Source: Paracoccus albus (GTDB lineage: Bacteria > Pseudomonadota > Alphaproteobacteria > Rhodobacterales > Rhodobacteraceae). From it: a stretch of DNA of 64,000 bases. The stretch lies in NCBI RefSeq assembly GCF_027913035.1, contig NZ_CP115775.1, positions 2,440,501 through 2,504,500 of the forward strand, written 5' to 3'. Shown piece by piece: positions 10,935 through 19,598 of this stretch (its first letter is position 1; each line of letters starts with the position of its first letter). A model generated the notes under the pieces. That model was not told where the DNA came from, ran no database searches, and saw only the letters and a program-made list of their open reading frames with translations. The position numbers and the translations under genes were made by a program.

Positions 10935-11771
10935 ATGCGCCACACGCTGACCCATGCGCCGCAGTTCTATGTCACGGCACCGCAACCCTGCCCGTATCTG
11001 CATGGCCGCGCCGAACGGAAGCTGTTCACTGCGCTTCATGCCGGAAACGCGCAAGAGCTGAACAATGCGCTTTCAAGGCAGGGCTTCCGTCGCTCACAAA
11101 ATGTGCTGTACCGACCAAGCTGCGAAAGTTGCGTGGCCTGCATGTCTGCCCGTATCCGCGTTGCCGATTTTATTCCCAGCCGAACGCAGCGCCGCATCGC
11201 CAGGCGCAACAATGACCTCAAGCGGCTGCCGACAAGCGCATGGGCCACCGAAGAGCAGTTTGAGCTGTTCCGCCGCTATCTCGATCAACGCCATGCCGAT
11301 GGCGGTATGGCCGATATGGATATCTTCGAATTCGCGGCGATGATCGAGGAAACGTCGGTCATGACGCGTGTCATTGAATATCGCGGGACAATCCCTGCCC
11401 CGAACGATGCTGGTGACCGGGACCGGACGGCGGATGATCTGGCTGCGGTTTGTCTGACTGACGTACTGGATGACGGTCTGTCACTCGTCTACAGCTTCTT
11501 TGATCCCAGACTGTCCGCGCGCAGCCTTGGCACATATATCATACTGGACCACATCGCCCTCGCACGGGAAAGCGGCCTGCCCTATGTCTATCTGGGATAC
11601 TGGGTGCCCGGCAGCCGCAAGATGGACTACAAAAGCCGTTTCGCTGCACTCGAAATCTATAAGGGCGGGGTGTGGCAGGATATGGGGAATCCTTCTGATC
11701 ACTCGGACGAAGCGCACCCCCTCGCCGTGGATCCTATCGTCGAACAGGTGGCCCGCATTGACCTTCCCTGA
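10935..11771 (+). CDS. bpt: Aspartate/glutamate leucyltransferase (N-end rule)
   Basis: A 278-residue Bpt protein. The family attaches leucine from Leu-tRNA to proteins starting with Asp or Glu, marking them for ClpS/ClpAP degradation. The conserved N-terminal CPYL, the cysteine cluster [30 protein letters not shown] and the C-terminal [20 protein letters not shown] and LEIYKGGVW are all present. A second N-end-rule enzyme, Aat, lies at 43,757, so this genome encodes both bacterial leucyl-transfer branches. Confidence 0.95.
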   Translation: MRHTLTHAPQFYVTAPQPCPYLHGRAERKLFTALHAGNAQELNNALSRQGFRRSQNVLYRPSCESCVACMSARIRVADFIPSRTQRRIARRNNDLKRLPTSAWATEEQFELFRRYLDQRHADGGMADMDIFEFAAMIEETSVMTRVIEYRGTIPAPNDAGDRDRTADDLAAVCLTDVLDDGLSLVYSFFDPRLSARSLGTYIILDHIALARESGLPYVYLGYWVPGSRKMDYKSRFAALEIYKGGVWQDMGNPSDHSDEAHPLAVDPIVEQVARIDLP

Positions 11772-11861
11772 ACACGAAATAATATTACCCGATAAGGTCA
11801 TTTTGCGTCATTTTTCTTCACTTTGACCATTGACCCTTCGGCTCACCGACCATAATTTGCG

Positions 11862-11889
11862 GCGGCGCGGCATCATCGCCGCGTGTTTT
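11862..11889 (+). terminator. Terminator-like hairpin upstream of ilvB
   Basis: GCGGCG (11862-11867) and CGCCGC (11877-11882) flank a 9-nt loop and are followed by GTGTTTT. It sits 50 bp before the chosen ilvB start, where an attenuator would be. No leader peptide rich in Leu, Val or Ile codons is visible, so attenuation is only a possibility. Confidence 0.35.
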
Positions 11890-11932
11890 CGCTGCGCCGG
11901 CAATGGCGCGATTGAAAGATGAGGTAGGTCCC

Positions 11933-13678
11933 ATGTCCCGAAAAATGACGGGTGCGAGAATGGTTGTCGAAGCGCTGCGCGATCAGGGCGTCGACACGGT
12001 ATTCGGCTATCCGGGCGGGGCTGTGCTACCGATTTATGACGAACTGTTTCAGCAAAACGACATTCAGCATATTCTCGTCCGCCACGAGCAGGGCGCCGTT
12101 CATATGGCAGAGGGCTATGCCCGTTCGACTGGCAAGCCAGGTGTGGTCATCGTGACCTCTGGTCCCGGTGCGACGAATGCCGTTACCGGAATGACGGATG
12201 CGCTTCTCGATTCCATTCCGCTTGTAGTGCTGTCCGGGCAGGTTCCGACGTTTCTGGTCGGTACCGATGGTTTTCAGGAGGCCGATACCGTCGGCATCAC
12301 CCGCCCATGCTCGAAGCATAACTGGCTGGTGAAGGATACCGGCAAGCTGTCACAGACCATCCATCACGCCTTCAACGTCGCCACTTCGGGCCGACCCGGT
12401 CCGGTGCTGATCGATATCCCTAAAGACGTTCAGTTTGCCGAAGCTGAATATATCGGACCGAAGCAAGTCGATACGAGCAACTATCAACCGCGCAAAAAAG
12501 GCGATCTGGACGCGATCACCCGGCTGGTCGAACTGATAGAACGGGCAGAGCGTCCGATCTTCTATACCGGCGGCGGCGTCATCAATTCCGGCCCCGGTGC
12601 CAGCCAGCTTCTGCGTGAACTGGTCGATGCCACGGGCTTCCCGATCACCTCTACCCTGATGGGGTTGGGCGCCTATCCCGCGTCGGGCCAGAACTGGCTG
12701 GGAATGCTGGGAATGCACGGGATGTATGAGGCGAATCTGGCCATGCATGGCTGCGACCTTATGATCGCTGTCGGGGCGCGGTTTGACGACCGCATCACCG
12801 GGCGAGTCGCTGATTTCAGCCCCGATTCAGTCAAGGCGCAGATCGATATCGACCCCTCCTCGATCAACAAGGTCGTCCATGTCGAACTTCCCATTCAGGG
12901 CGATGTCGGCCATGTGCTGGAAGATGTGCTGAAGATCTGGAAGTCTCGCGGCCGCAAGACAAATGCCGAGCCTGTCCGCAAATGGTGGTCACAGATCGAA
13001 CAATGGCGCGAGGTGAAATGCCTCTCTTACACGAACTCTGATTCAATCATCAAACCCCAATTCGCGCTTGAGCGGCTTGAGGCACTGACGAAGGACCGCG
13101 ACCGCTATATCGCGACAGAGGTCGGACAGCACCAAATGTGGGCGGCGCAGTACCTTCACTTCAATGACCCGAATCGCTGGATGACCTCTGGCGGTCTTGG
13201 CACGATGGGATATGGCCTGCCGGCATCCGTTGGTGTGCAGGTCGCCCACCCCGAAGCGTTGGTGATCAATGTCGCCGGTGATGCGAGCTGGCTGATGAAC
13301 ATGCAGGAAATGGGCACCGCGGTTCAGTTTCGTGCGCCGGTCAAGCAGTTCATCCTGAACAACGAGCGCCTTGGCATGGTGCGCCAGTGGCAGCAATTGC
13401 TGCATGGAGAGCGATATTCGCAATCATGGTCCGACAGTCTGCCCGACTTCGTGAAACTGGCCGAGGCTTTTGGCTGCAAGGGTCGTCAGGTCAGCGACCC
13501 GGCCGAACTGGACGATGCGATTCAGGAAATGATCGAGTATGACGGACCGTTCATTCTGGATGTGCTGGTCGAGAAACATGAAAACTGCTTCCCGATGATC
13601 CCTTCGGGCAAACCGCATAATGAAATGCTCTTGTCCCCTGAGACTGAAGCGTTCAGCGGCGGCGCGGCACTGGTTTAA
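11933..13678 (+). CDS. ilvB: Acetolactate synthase large subunit
   Basis: This 581-residue ThDP- and FAD-dependent enzyme makes acetolactate (valine/leucine branch) and acetohydroxybutyrate (isoleucine branch). Visible are [16 protein letters not shown], the catalytic glutamate in [15 protein letters not shown], the [10 protein letters not shown] segment, and the ThDP/Mg motif starting [11 protein letters not shown] and continuing to [12 protein letters not shown]. The start at 11933 is chosen because GAGGTAGG lies just upstream; an in-frame ATG at 11903 would add ten poorly conserved residues. The small subunit ilvN follows 12 nt downstream and is surely co-transcribed. The alternative symbol ilvI is equally used. 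Confidence 0.95.
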   Translation: MSRKMTGARMVVEALRDQGVDTVFGYPGGAVLPIYDELFQQNDIQHILVRHEQGAVHMAEGYARSTGKPGVVIVTSGPGATNAVTGMTDALLDSIPLVVLSGQVPTFLVGTDGFQEADTVGITRPCSKHNWLVKDTGKLSQTIHHAFNVATSGRPGPVLIDIPKDVQFAEAEYIGPKQVDTSNYQPRKKGDLDAITRLVELIERAERPIFYTGGGVINSGPGASQLLRELVDATGFPITSTLMGLGAYPASGQNWLGMLGMHGMYEANLAMHGCDLMIAVGARFDDRITGRVADFSPDSVKAQIDIDPSSINKVVHVELPIQGDVGHVLEDVLKIWKSRGRKTNAEPVRKWWSQIEQWREVKCLSYTNSDSIIKPQFALERLEALTKDRDRYIATEVGQHQMWAAQYLHFNDPNRWMTSGGLGTMGYGLPASVGVQVAHPEALVINVAGDASWLMNMQEMGTAVQFRAPVKQFILNNERLGMVRQWQQLLHGERYSQSWSDSLPDFVKLAEAFGCKGRQVSDPAELDDAIQEMIEYDGPFILDVLVEKHENCFPMIPSGKPHNEMLLSPETEAFSGGAALV

Positions 13679-13690
13679 GAGGGGAAGATC

Positions 13691-14248
13691 ATGGTTCTTG
13701 ATATCAAACAGGGCTCCTCCAGCCATTCAGCCTATGATCTGCGCGATCCAAACGCGCAGATCGAGGAGCGGCATACCCTTGCGGTCCTTGTGGAAAACGA
13801 ACCCGGTGTTCTGGCCCGCGTGATCGGTCTGTTTTCTGGCCGCGGCTATAACATTGACAGCCTGACTGTGGCCGAGACGGATCACGAAGGGCATCTGTCG
13901 CGCATCACGATTGTGACCCGCGGGACACCCTCGGTCATCGTGCAGATCAAGGCACAGCTTGGCCGGATCGTCCCGGTTCATGAAGTTCACGACCTGACAG
14001 CCGAAGGACCGAGTGTCGAGCGTGAACTGGGTCTGTTCAAGGTTTCGGGGACGGGTGATCACCGCGTCGAGGCCCTTCGTATAGCCGAGATATTTCGCGC
14101 GAATGTCGTCGATTCGACGCTTCAAAGCTTTGTCTTTGAGATCACCGGGACGCCGGAAAAACTGGACGCGTTTGCCGAATTGATGCGCCCCTTGGGCCTC
14201 AGCGATCAGGCGCGTACCGGCGTCGCGGCCCTTGCACGGGGCACCTGA
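13691..14248 (+). CDS. ilvN: Acetolactate synthase small (regulatory) subunit
   Basis: 185 residues. An N-terminal ACT domain begins at about residue 26 (HTLAVLVENEPGVLARVIGL, then FSGRGYNIDSLTVAETD), followed by the C-terminal domain (ERELGLFKVSG). This subunit raises activity of the large subunit and confers valine feedback inhibition. A GAGGGGAAG ribosome-binding site precedes the ATG. The symbol ilvH is also used for this family. Confidence 0.95.
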   Translation: MVLDIKQGSSSHSAYDLRDPNAQIEERHTLAVLVENEPGVLARVIGLFSGRGYNIDSLTVAETDHEGHLSRITIVTRGTPSVIVQIKAQLGRIVPVHEVHDLTAEGPSVERELGLFKVSGTGDHRVEALRIAEIFRANVVDSTLQSFVFEITGTPEKLDAFAELMRPLGLSDQARTGVAALARGT

Positions 14249-14304
14249 CGTTCCTGCTACGGCCTGCGCAAGCCCGCGCTTTACAAGGTCGGGCCGCGCA
14301 AGGA

Positions 14305-14667
14305 TCAGGAGTTCACGACTGACGACAGATAATGCATCCCTTCATCATCGTCATGTTCTGTTGCGTGCAACTTGGGCGAATCGTTGCGTGAGACAATTTC
14401 CAGATGAGAGCTGGGCCGGTTGGTCTTCCCCAGCAAGGCGTCCGGCAGTTGAGGGCAAACCTTTTGTTCAAGAACACGGGCCGAATGAGCCTGCCGAAGA
14501 TTTCCGATGGTTTCGCATTCCAGACGCAGCAGATCACCGGGCACCGGCCAGTCCGCCTCCTCCAGAAGGTTGTCGCGACCACGCAGATAAGCCAGTGGCC
14601 CCTGATCCTCACACCAGATCACGGCTTTCCGACTTGATTCGCTGCTCCAGATAACGACGCCAATCAT
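14305..14667 (-). CDS. Conserved hypothetical protein, 120 aa
   Basis: No known domain was recognised. The start at 14667 has a strong AGGAG six nt upstream; an in-frame ATG at 14763 would add a Cys/Arg-rich segment that looks non-coding. The N-terminal part, MIGVVIWSSESSRKAVIWCE, followed by DQGPLAYLRG, suggests a small beta-rich domain. The C-terminal half is polar and charged (TEHDDDEGMHYL). No signal peptide or membrane helix. It is convergent with ilvN. The clean ribosome-binding site makes expression likely. Confidence 0.6.
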   Translation of the reverse strand: MIGVVIWSSESSRKAVIWCEDQGPLAYLRGRDNLLEEADWPVPGDLLRLECETIGNLRQAHSARVLEQKVCPQLPDALLGKTNRPSSHLEIVSRNDSPKLHATEHDDDEGMHYLSSVVNS

Positions 14668-14917
14668 GCATATCTCCTGAATGTGCATTCGCTTCAACGA
14701 CGCACTCAAATCACTCACGAACCGTCTCTGGCAAGTCCGCTCGAACGCCCACCATAGTTGCAAACAGCAACTATTTCCGGCCCGTCACCTAACCTAAGTT
14801 AGCCAGTTTAACCAGCTTCACGTGGACAAGAATGCAATCTTTTCACGTATGGTCAACACCATTCAGGAAATTTTTTTCTTAATAATCAGTACAATGCCGA
14901 TTCCAACCCAAAAATTT

Positions 14918-14936
14918 CGTTAACGGAGTGTTAACG
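14918..14936. repeat. Perfect inverted repeat in an AT-rich intergenic region
   Basis: CGTTAAC (14918-14924), GGAGT, GTTAACG (14930-14936). It lies in the 14,764-14,968 gap, which is much more AT-rich than its surroundings and holds no gene I can support. A weaker repeat CTAAC-CTAA-GTTAG lies near 14,791. It could be a weak terminator for the M48 gene (read on the minus strand it is followed by AAATTTTT) or a regulator site. Confidence 0.5.
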
Positions 14937-14968
14937 TTTCTTAATATTTTGGGCGGGGAAAAAAGTTT

Positions 14969-15748
14969 TCATCTTGTCCGACCTGCACGCACATCTGCGA
15001 CCGCTCTTTGCACTTGCCCCATGCGCGCTGACGTCGACGGATGAGAACCAAGGATTCGGTCGCCCGGATCAGGCATTCTGCGGAAGAACTCTGCGCCATT
15101 AACCGGGTCATACCCCGCATTCAGCGTAACGATGGCGCCCATATAGTCGGCCTGCAGTTCCCAATCGCGCGAATAGACGCGCGATCCCACGGAAGCACCA
15201 ACACGCTGAATAGAACTAATCGTCGACGAATCAGCACCGGCCGCCGCCGCCAACCCACCCAGAATAACTGCCCCCGCCGTCGCAGAGCTCGCCTTGCGAT
15301 CAAGGTGGTTCAGGATGTGGTGGCTGGCTTCATGTCCCACGACAAAGGCCAGTTCGTCAGCATTTCGCGCCGCCGCGATCAGCGAGACGGTGAAACCGAT
15401 GATCGGTCGACCGGAACTGTCCAGCGTCTGGAAGGCGTTAGGCTCCAGCTCAAGCCGGTCATCGACTACAAACTGATAGTCGCAATTGATATTAGCTGTC
15501 CTCCGGGCTACGCATTCACGTTCTACCGCAGGCTCCATCCGCCGGATGACGCTGATAAAGTTCCGTGCCGCCTCACGCGGCGATCTTGGCGTCGTTCGGG
15601 AAGGAGCGCTAACGGTCGTCACCTGTGTCTGCTGCCGCGGCGTAGGGACATTCGGCGTTTCACTGACCTGAACCGGAGCACAGGCGGAAAGGGCGGCCAC
15701 CCCAAGAATGGAAAGGAACGCAAGACGAAAGAACTTCAGGCACATCAT
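14969..15748 (-). CDS. M48-type zinc metalloprotease lipoprotein
   Basis: The 259-residue protein begins with a lipoprotein signal peptide ending in the lipobox LSAC, so it should be anchored in the cell envelope. The zinc motif HEASH (HExxH) lies in FVVGHEASHHILNHLDRK, with the third ligand likely the glutamate in WELQADYMGA and an LGSHPSTSARM segment near the end. This is the M48 peptidase pattern (Oma1/BepA/LoiP group), whose members maintain envelope proteins. Two adjacent ATG codons (15748 and 15745) are both possible starts. The region between residues 25 and 50 is Thr/Pro-rich and probably a flexible linker. Confidence 0.88.
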   Translation of the reverse strand: MMCLKFFRLAFLSILGVAALSACAPVQVSETPNVPTPRQQTQVTTVSAPSRTTPRSPREAARNFISVIRRMEPAVERECVARRTANINCDYQFVVDDRLELEPNAFQTLDSSGRPIIGFTVSLIAAARNADELAFVVGHEASHHILNHLDRKASSATAGAVILGGLAAAAGADSSTISSIQRVGASVGSRVYSRDWELQADYMGAIVTLNAGYDPVNGAEFFRRMPDPGDRILGSHPSTSARMGQVQRAVADVRAGRTR

Positions 15749-15862
15749 AAATTTTCCGCTTAGGTTTCGCTGGCAAGAATAGAGAAGCACCCCTTGCGAG
15801 GCAAATCAGTTCCGTTCACTTTCGAACTGAAACTTCAAACAATCCAAGCAAAGGCAGGCACA

Positions 15863-16099
15863 ATGTTCACAATCGAACACGATTTCGACGCGACAGTCAT
15901 CACGCTGATTGACGAGCCTGACACCGCGCCGCTGCAAGGCGATGTTGTTATCACGACTTTCGATGATCGCGTCGTTCTGCGGCAGGACGAACCCGATGGC
16001 GACCGATACAGTGAGATCACGCTGAGTATGCGTCAGCTCGACGAACTGCGCGCGGCACTGAACCTGCCAGAGGGTGGCTACAGGCTGGAGAAGCGCTGA
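15863..16099 (+). CDS. Conserved hypothetical protein, 78 aa
   Basis: A small soluble acidic protein, MFTIEHDFDATVITLIDE at the N terminus and LNLPEGGYRLEKR at the C terminus. I recall similar short proteins in Rhodobacterales but know of no function. The ATG at 15863 is preferred to 15794 because the conserved part starts there and an AGG precedes it. It stands alone, divergent from the M48 gene. Confidence 0.65.
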   Translation: MFTIEHDFDATVITLIDEPDTAPLQGDVVITTFDDRVVLRQDEPDGDRYSEITLSMRQLDELRAALNLPEGGYRLEKR

Positions 16100-16230
16100 T
16101 TTTCACCCGACTGTTCGCGGCGAATACCGGCCCGTGACACATCAACTCTGGCCGCCACGGGCAGAATGGTGCTGGCGGCACTTGGCTTGCCGGGGATGTT
16201 TGACTAGGTGAGCGGGTGAAGGAGAATATG

Positions 16231-16803
16231 ATGACAGAAGCACACACCGCTGCGATTCAGTTCCTGCGAGAGCGCCGTTCTCATCCGCCAGCGACCCTGA
16301 CCCTGCCAGGCCCGTCTGATGCCGAGTTGGCAGACTTGCTGGAGATGGCCGCGCGTGTGCCCGATCACGGCAAGCTTGAACCCTGGCGCTTTATCGTCCT
16401 GCGCGGCGCCGCTCTTGACCGGATCGCGCCGCAGGTCACCGCGGCATCGCTTGCCGCTGGCAATATGCCTGAGAAGGCTGAAAAGCACGGTCAGTCCTTC
16501 CGCGTCCCAGTCGTCGTTGCGGTGGTATTTGCGCCTGTCGAAAGCGACAAGATACCTGAATGGGAACAGTATCTTTCAGCAGGTGCGGTCTGCCTCGGTC
16601 TCGTCAACGCGGCACTCGCAAGCGGCTTCGGCGCAAGCTGGCTGACGGGCGTCGCAACCGCCGACGCGTTCGCCAGAAAAAATCTGGGCCTGGGCGACAC
16701 AGAAAAGGTCGTCGGATTCATCCACATGGGCAGCCGGGGCGCCACGACACCGCCAGAGCGCCCGCGTCCGGACATCGCTGCCAAGACGACCTTCCTCGAA
16801 TGA
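16231..16803 (+). CDS. Nitroreductase family protein (YdjA-like)
   Basis: The 190-residue protein fits the small FMN-dependent nitroreductase family. The segment FLRERRSHPP supplies the N-terminal FMN-phosphate contacts, AARVPDHGKLEPWRFIVL is the signature loop, and GFGASWLTG and GFIHMGS are the C-terminal FMN-site motifs. The ATG at 16231 has AAGGAG six nt upstream and is better placed than the ATG at 16228. The stop codon overlaps the start of the EI24 gene (ATGA), indicating translational coupling. Substrate unknown. Confidence 0.88.
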   Translation: MTEAHTAAIQFLRERRSHPPATLTLPGPSDAELADLLEMAARVPDHGKLEPWRFIVLRGAALDRIAPQVTAASLAAGNMPEKAEKHGQSFRVPVVVAVVFAPVESDKIPEWEQYLSAGAVCLGLVNAALASGFGASWLTGVATADAFARKNLGLGDTEKVVGFIHMGSRGATTPPERPRPDIAAKTTFLE

Positions 16804-17483
16804 TCTGGATGCGCGCACTGGCGCTTGGCTGGGGCGACCTTTTCAGGCCTAGCGTGTTCGGCCTCGTCCTGCGCGGCATCGGGCTAACGATCCTGCTGTT
16901 CCTTGCGCTCCACACAGTGCTTTTCTGGGGCTTCCGCGAGTTTATCTCGGGCGAGGCGTGGTTGCCGTTCATCGGAGACGTGCCGCTGGGTTCGCTCTTA
17001 GGCTGGGGAAGCCTGATCTTGTTGCCGTTCGTCGGCATCTTCCTGATGGCGCCGGTCGCCGCAGCCTTTTCGGGCTTCTACGCCGACCGCGTCGCTGGCG
17101 AGGTCGAGGCGACACATTATCCCCGCCGTCAGGGCGCTTCGCCGGATTTCTGGGACAGTTTGCTGGAATCTGCGGCAATCATGGGGGCGGTTTTGCTGGT
17201 CACCATTGCTACATTACTGGCGACGCCGATACTCGGCCCGCTGGCACCCGTGGTCTTCTATGGCGCGAATGGCTGGCTGCTGGGCCGAGAGTTTTTTCAG
17301 ATGGCCGCAAACCGCCATATGGAATCAGACGCCGCGTCAGCGCTGCGTCGTCAGAACGCGGCAACTGTCACCATGCTTGGGATCGCCATCGCCTTTGCCC
17401 TGACGGTGCCGATCCTGAACATCGCCATTCCGGTGCTGGCCGCCGCCGCTTTCACACATCTGTTTCAGATCATCAGCGAATAA
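16800..17483 (+). CDS. EI24 domain membrane protein
   Basis: A 227-residue inner-membrane protein with about four to five hydrophobic segments. It fits the EI24/CysZ-like family: an N-terminal amphipathic region before the first membrane helix, a GFYADRVAGEVE segment, and the C-terminal NGWLLGREFFQMAANRHM followed by a conserved Arg-rich stretch and further helices. CysZ itself is a sulfate channel, but family membership alone does not give the substrate. It overlaps the nitroreductase stop by ATGA and its own 3' end overlaps the convergent DUF1467 gene by 11 bp. Confidence 0.82.
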   Translation: MIWMRALALGWGDLFRPSVFGLVLRGIGLTILLFLALHTVLFWGFREFISGEAWLPFIGDVPLGSLLGWGSLILLPFVGIFLMAPVAAAFSGFYADRVAGEVEATHYPRRQGASPDFWDSLLESAAIMGAVLLVTIATLLATPILGPLAPVVFYGANGWLLGREFFQMAANRHMESDAASALRRQNAATVTMLGIAIAFALTVPILNIAIPVLAAAAFTHLFQIISE

Positions 17484-17742
17484 GCTGATCCCAGCCCATC
17501 ACGTCTTCGCGCGTGACTATGCCGCTGAGAATGACATAGGCACACACCGCCCAGAGAATCGCGGAAATCGCCGTCGACCAAAGCATCTTTCGCCCCAGTC
17601 TCGGCTTATGCGGAGCACCGCGCGGCGTACCCGGAACGACCTCTCCTGCCTCATCCTGGCTGACCTCACCAATCGGAAGCAGCACGAACAGGGTCAGAAA
17701 CCACAATACCGCGTACAGAACGATGCCGCCGGTCAGATTCAT
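17473..17742 (-). CDS. DUF1467 family membrane protein
   Basis: An 89-residue protein with two membrane helices (NLTGGIVLYAVLWFLTLFVL and the C-terminal AISAILWAVCAYVIL) joined by a polar loop with PRGAPHKPRLGRK. This matches the small alphaproteobacterial DUF1467 family. The start at 17742 has AGGAG eight nt upstream; the longer frame to 17835 lacks this. Function unknown. Confidence 0.78.
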   Translation of the reverse strand: MNLTGGIVLYAVLWFLTLFVLLPIGEVSQDEAGEVVPGTPRGAPHKPRLGRKMLWSTAISAILWAVCAYVILSGIVTREDVMGWDQLIR

Positions 17743-17912
17743 GTCGCATCTCCTGCTTGGCTTGGTATGGCGATCACGGTCTGTGAAGATGCCTGCGCGG
17801 TTCTCTATTACCTGTCGGATGGGATTCCAAGGCAATCCACGACATTAACCAAGCCTTAGCGATTGCTGCCTTAGCCTGCATCTATCCGTTGATTCCAGAA
17901 AGGGATGGAAGA

Positions 17913-18644
17913 ATGCAAAGCGAGATGAACAGCTTCGTCGCAGAACCGGCCATCTGGCAAGCACAACTGCCCAACCGCCCCCTGTCGGGGCTGACGGTTC
18001 TCCTGGTTGAAGATTCGCGCTACGCGTCAGAGGCGATCCGGCTTCTGTGCTTGCGCTCCGGCGCGCGGATTCGCCGCGCTGACCGGGTTCAGACCGCAAT
18101 GCGCCATTTGCAGACATATCGACCGAATATCGTATTGGTAGATATGGGCCTGCCAGACGGCGACGGTGCCAGCCTGATTCGCCGAATAAAGGCGGCGGGC
18201 GATCAGACGCCACTTGTCCTCGGTATCTCCGGCGATCCGGAGCTTGAAGATGCGGCGATCTCTGCTGGTGCGGCTGGCTTTGTTTCCAAACCCATCGACA
18301 GCCTCGCTGCATTTCAGGAAACGCTTCTTGCGGCACTGCCGGATCGTGGCACGCGTTCGGGGCCACGGCTGTTGCCGAATGAGGTGGTGACGCCCGACCC
18401 CCGTGCGTTGCGAGAAGACCTTACGCATGTTGCCGATGTGCTGACCGATGCACGCGACGGCGCGTCCATAGACTATATCGCGCGCTTCCTGACTGGCGTT
18501 GCACGGTCGGCACATGATACGCCGCTGGCCCAAGCGGCCGCCGCACTCGCCCGCGATCACGAGGCAGGCCGCGGGGTGGCCACCGACCTGACGCGAATCA
18601 GTGGTATGGTTCATGAGCGTCTGATTGCTGCGAGCCGTCTGTAG
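17913..18644 (+). CDS. Response regulator receiver protein
   Basis: The 243-residue protein has an N-terminal receiver domain at about residues 26-140: acidic residues E33-D34 in LLVEDSR, phosphoacceptor D77 in VLVDMGLPDGDG, and the lysine in FVSKPID. The remaining 95 residues are helical and contain no DNA-binding motif. The segment FLTGVARSAHDTPLAQAAAA is faintly like a histidine phosphotransfer helix, but this is weak. No histidine kinase is adjacent, so its partner is unknown. Other possible starts are TTG 17889 and ATG 17925; 17913 is chosen for the GGATGGA just upstream. Confidence 0.8.
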   Translation: MQSEMNSFVAEPAIWQAQLPNRPLSGLTVLLVEDSRYASEAIRLLCLRSGARIRRADRVQTAMRHLQTYRPNIVLVDMGLPDGDGASLIRRIKAAGDQTPLVLGISGDPELEDAAISAGAAGFVSKPIDSLAAFQETLLAALPDRGTRSGPRLLPNEVVTPDPRALREDLTHVADVLTDARDGASIDYIARFLTGVARSAHDTPLAQAAAALARDHEAGRGVATDLTRISGMVHERLIAASRL

Positions 18645-18722
18645 TGCGTTGTAATCGCAATCTGGTGGTGGGATGGCTCGCCCCCGCCGGACCTTCGGCG
18701 CAGAGCAAGAGTTAACATCCGC

Positions 18723-19472
18723 CTACGGACCGGCCTTTGTCCCAGCACTCGGGCTCAATGCAAGCTGCAACTGCCGGACAATCGGTTCAGTCAGCTTCGA
18801 AAGACTGGTTCTCTGCCTGCCGTTTTCGTCGAAGTTTCCGGGTGCAAGCCAGTCAGAATAGGCTGGCGCAAGCCGTTCCCAGTCGCCATCAGTCATCGCG
18901 AACCATGCCGTGTCACGGTTGCGGCCCTTGATGATCATGTGGTTGCGAAATGTGCCCTCGAACAGGAACCCATATCGCCGCGCCGCACGTCGCGAGGCCG
19001 TGTTCAGCGCGTTGCACTTCCATTCAACCCGGCGATACCCGGCACCGAATGCCCAGCTGATCATCAGCATCAGCGCTTCGGAAGCCGCGCGGCTGCGTTG
19101 CGCCGCGGATCCGATCATGACATTGCCGATTTCCAATACGCCGTTGGCTGCATCCATCCGCATGAAAGAGGCATAGCCGAATCCCTGCCCTGTGGCGCTG
19201 TCGACAAAGGCATAGAACACCGCATCGGATGCGACCGCCTGCGCCATCCAGTCCCGCATATCATCAACGCTGCGAAACGGCCCATTGCTCATGTAGTCCC
19301 AAAGGGATTGATCCGCCTGCGTCGCGGCAAATATCTCTTCTGCATGACGGTCAGGATTCAGCCGTTCCAGACGAAGATATCGCCCACCGATGACCTCGGG
19401 CCCCGGCGCAGGCGGGGCCTGCCAATTGCTGAGTTCGTCACCCAAGGGCCGTTCGGTATCATACGCTGACAT
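18723..19472 (-). CDS. GNAT family N-acetyltransferase
   Basis: A 249-residue protein of the GNAT (RimJ/RimL-like) superfamily. It has GGRYLRLERLNPDRHAEEIF at the fold start, a QRSRAASEALMLMISWAFG acetyl-CoA binding helix, and RRVEWKCNALNTASRRAARR with YGFLFEGTFRNHMIIKGR, the C-terminal pattern of this group. It transfers an acetyl group to an amine, often on proteins or small molecules; the substrate cannot be told. Start chosen at the second in-frame ATG; the one at 19499 is possible and neither has a strong ribosome-binding site. Confidence 0.85.
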   Translation of the reverse strand: MSAYDTERPLGDELSNWQAPPAPGPEVIGGRYLRLERLNPDRHAEEIFAATQADQSLWDYMSNGPFRSVDDMRDWMAQAVASDAVFYAFVDSATGQGFGYASFMRMDAANGVLEIGNVMIGSAAQRSRAASEALMLMISWAFGAGYRRVEWKCNALNTASRRAARRYGFLFEGTFRNHMIIKGRNRDTAWFAMTDGDWERLAPAYSDWLAPGNFDENGRQRTSLSKLTEPIVRQLQLALSPSAGTKAGP

Positions 19473-19598
19473 GGCGGAAGAGTATCCGCCATGCCGCAAC
19501 CCGCAAGCGCATTCTCACCCGCGCCGGGGCGACGGCTCATTCGACCCTAACACTCCGCTCATGGCGATCAACGGATGTGAGCGCCGCATGGGTGTGTC

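Noticed and set aside
11771..11932. Leader-peptide attenuator for ilvBN
   Set aside because: A hairpin exists, but there is no short open frame with Leu, Val or Ile codons before it.
16100..16230. Short frame MVLAALGLPGMFD before the nitroreductase gene
   Set aside because: Thirteen codons without a good ribosome-binding site; nothing supports translation.
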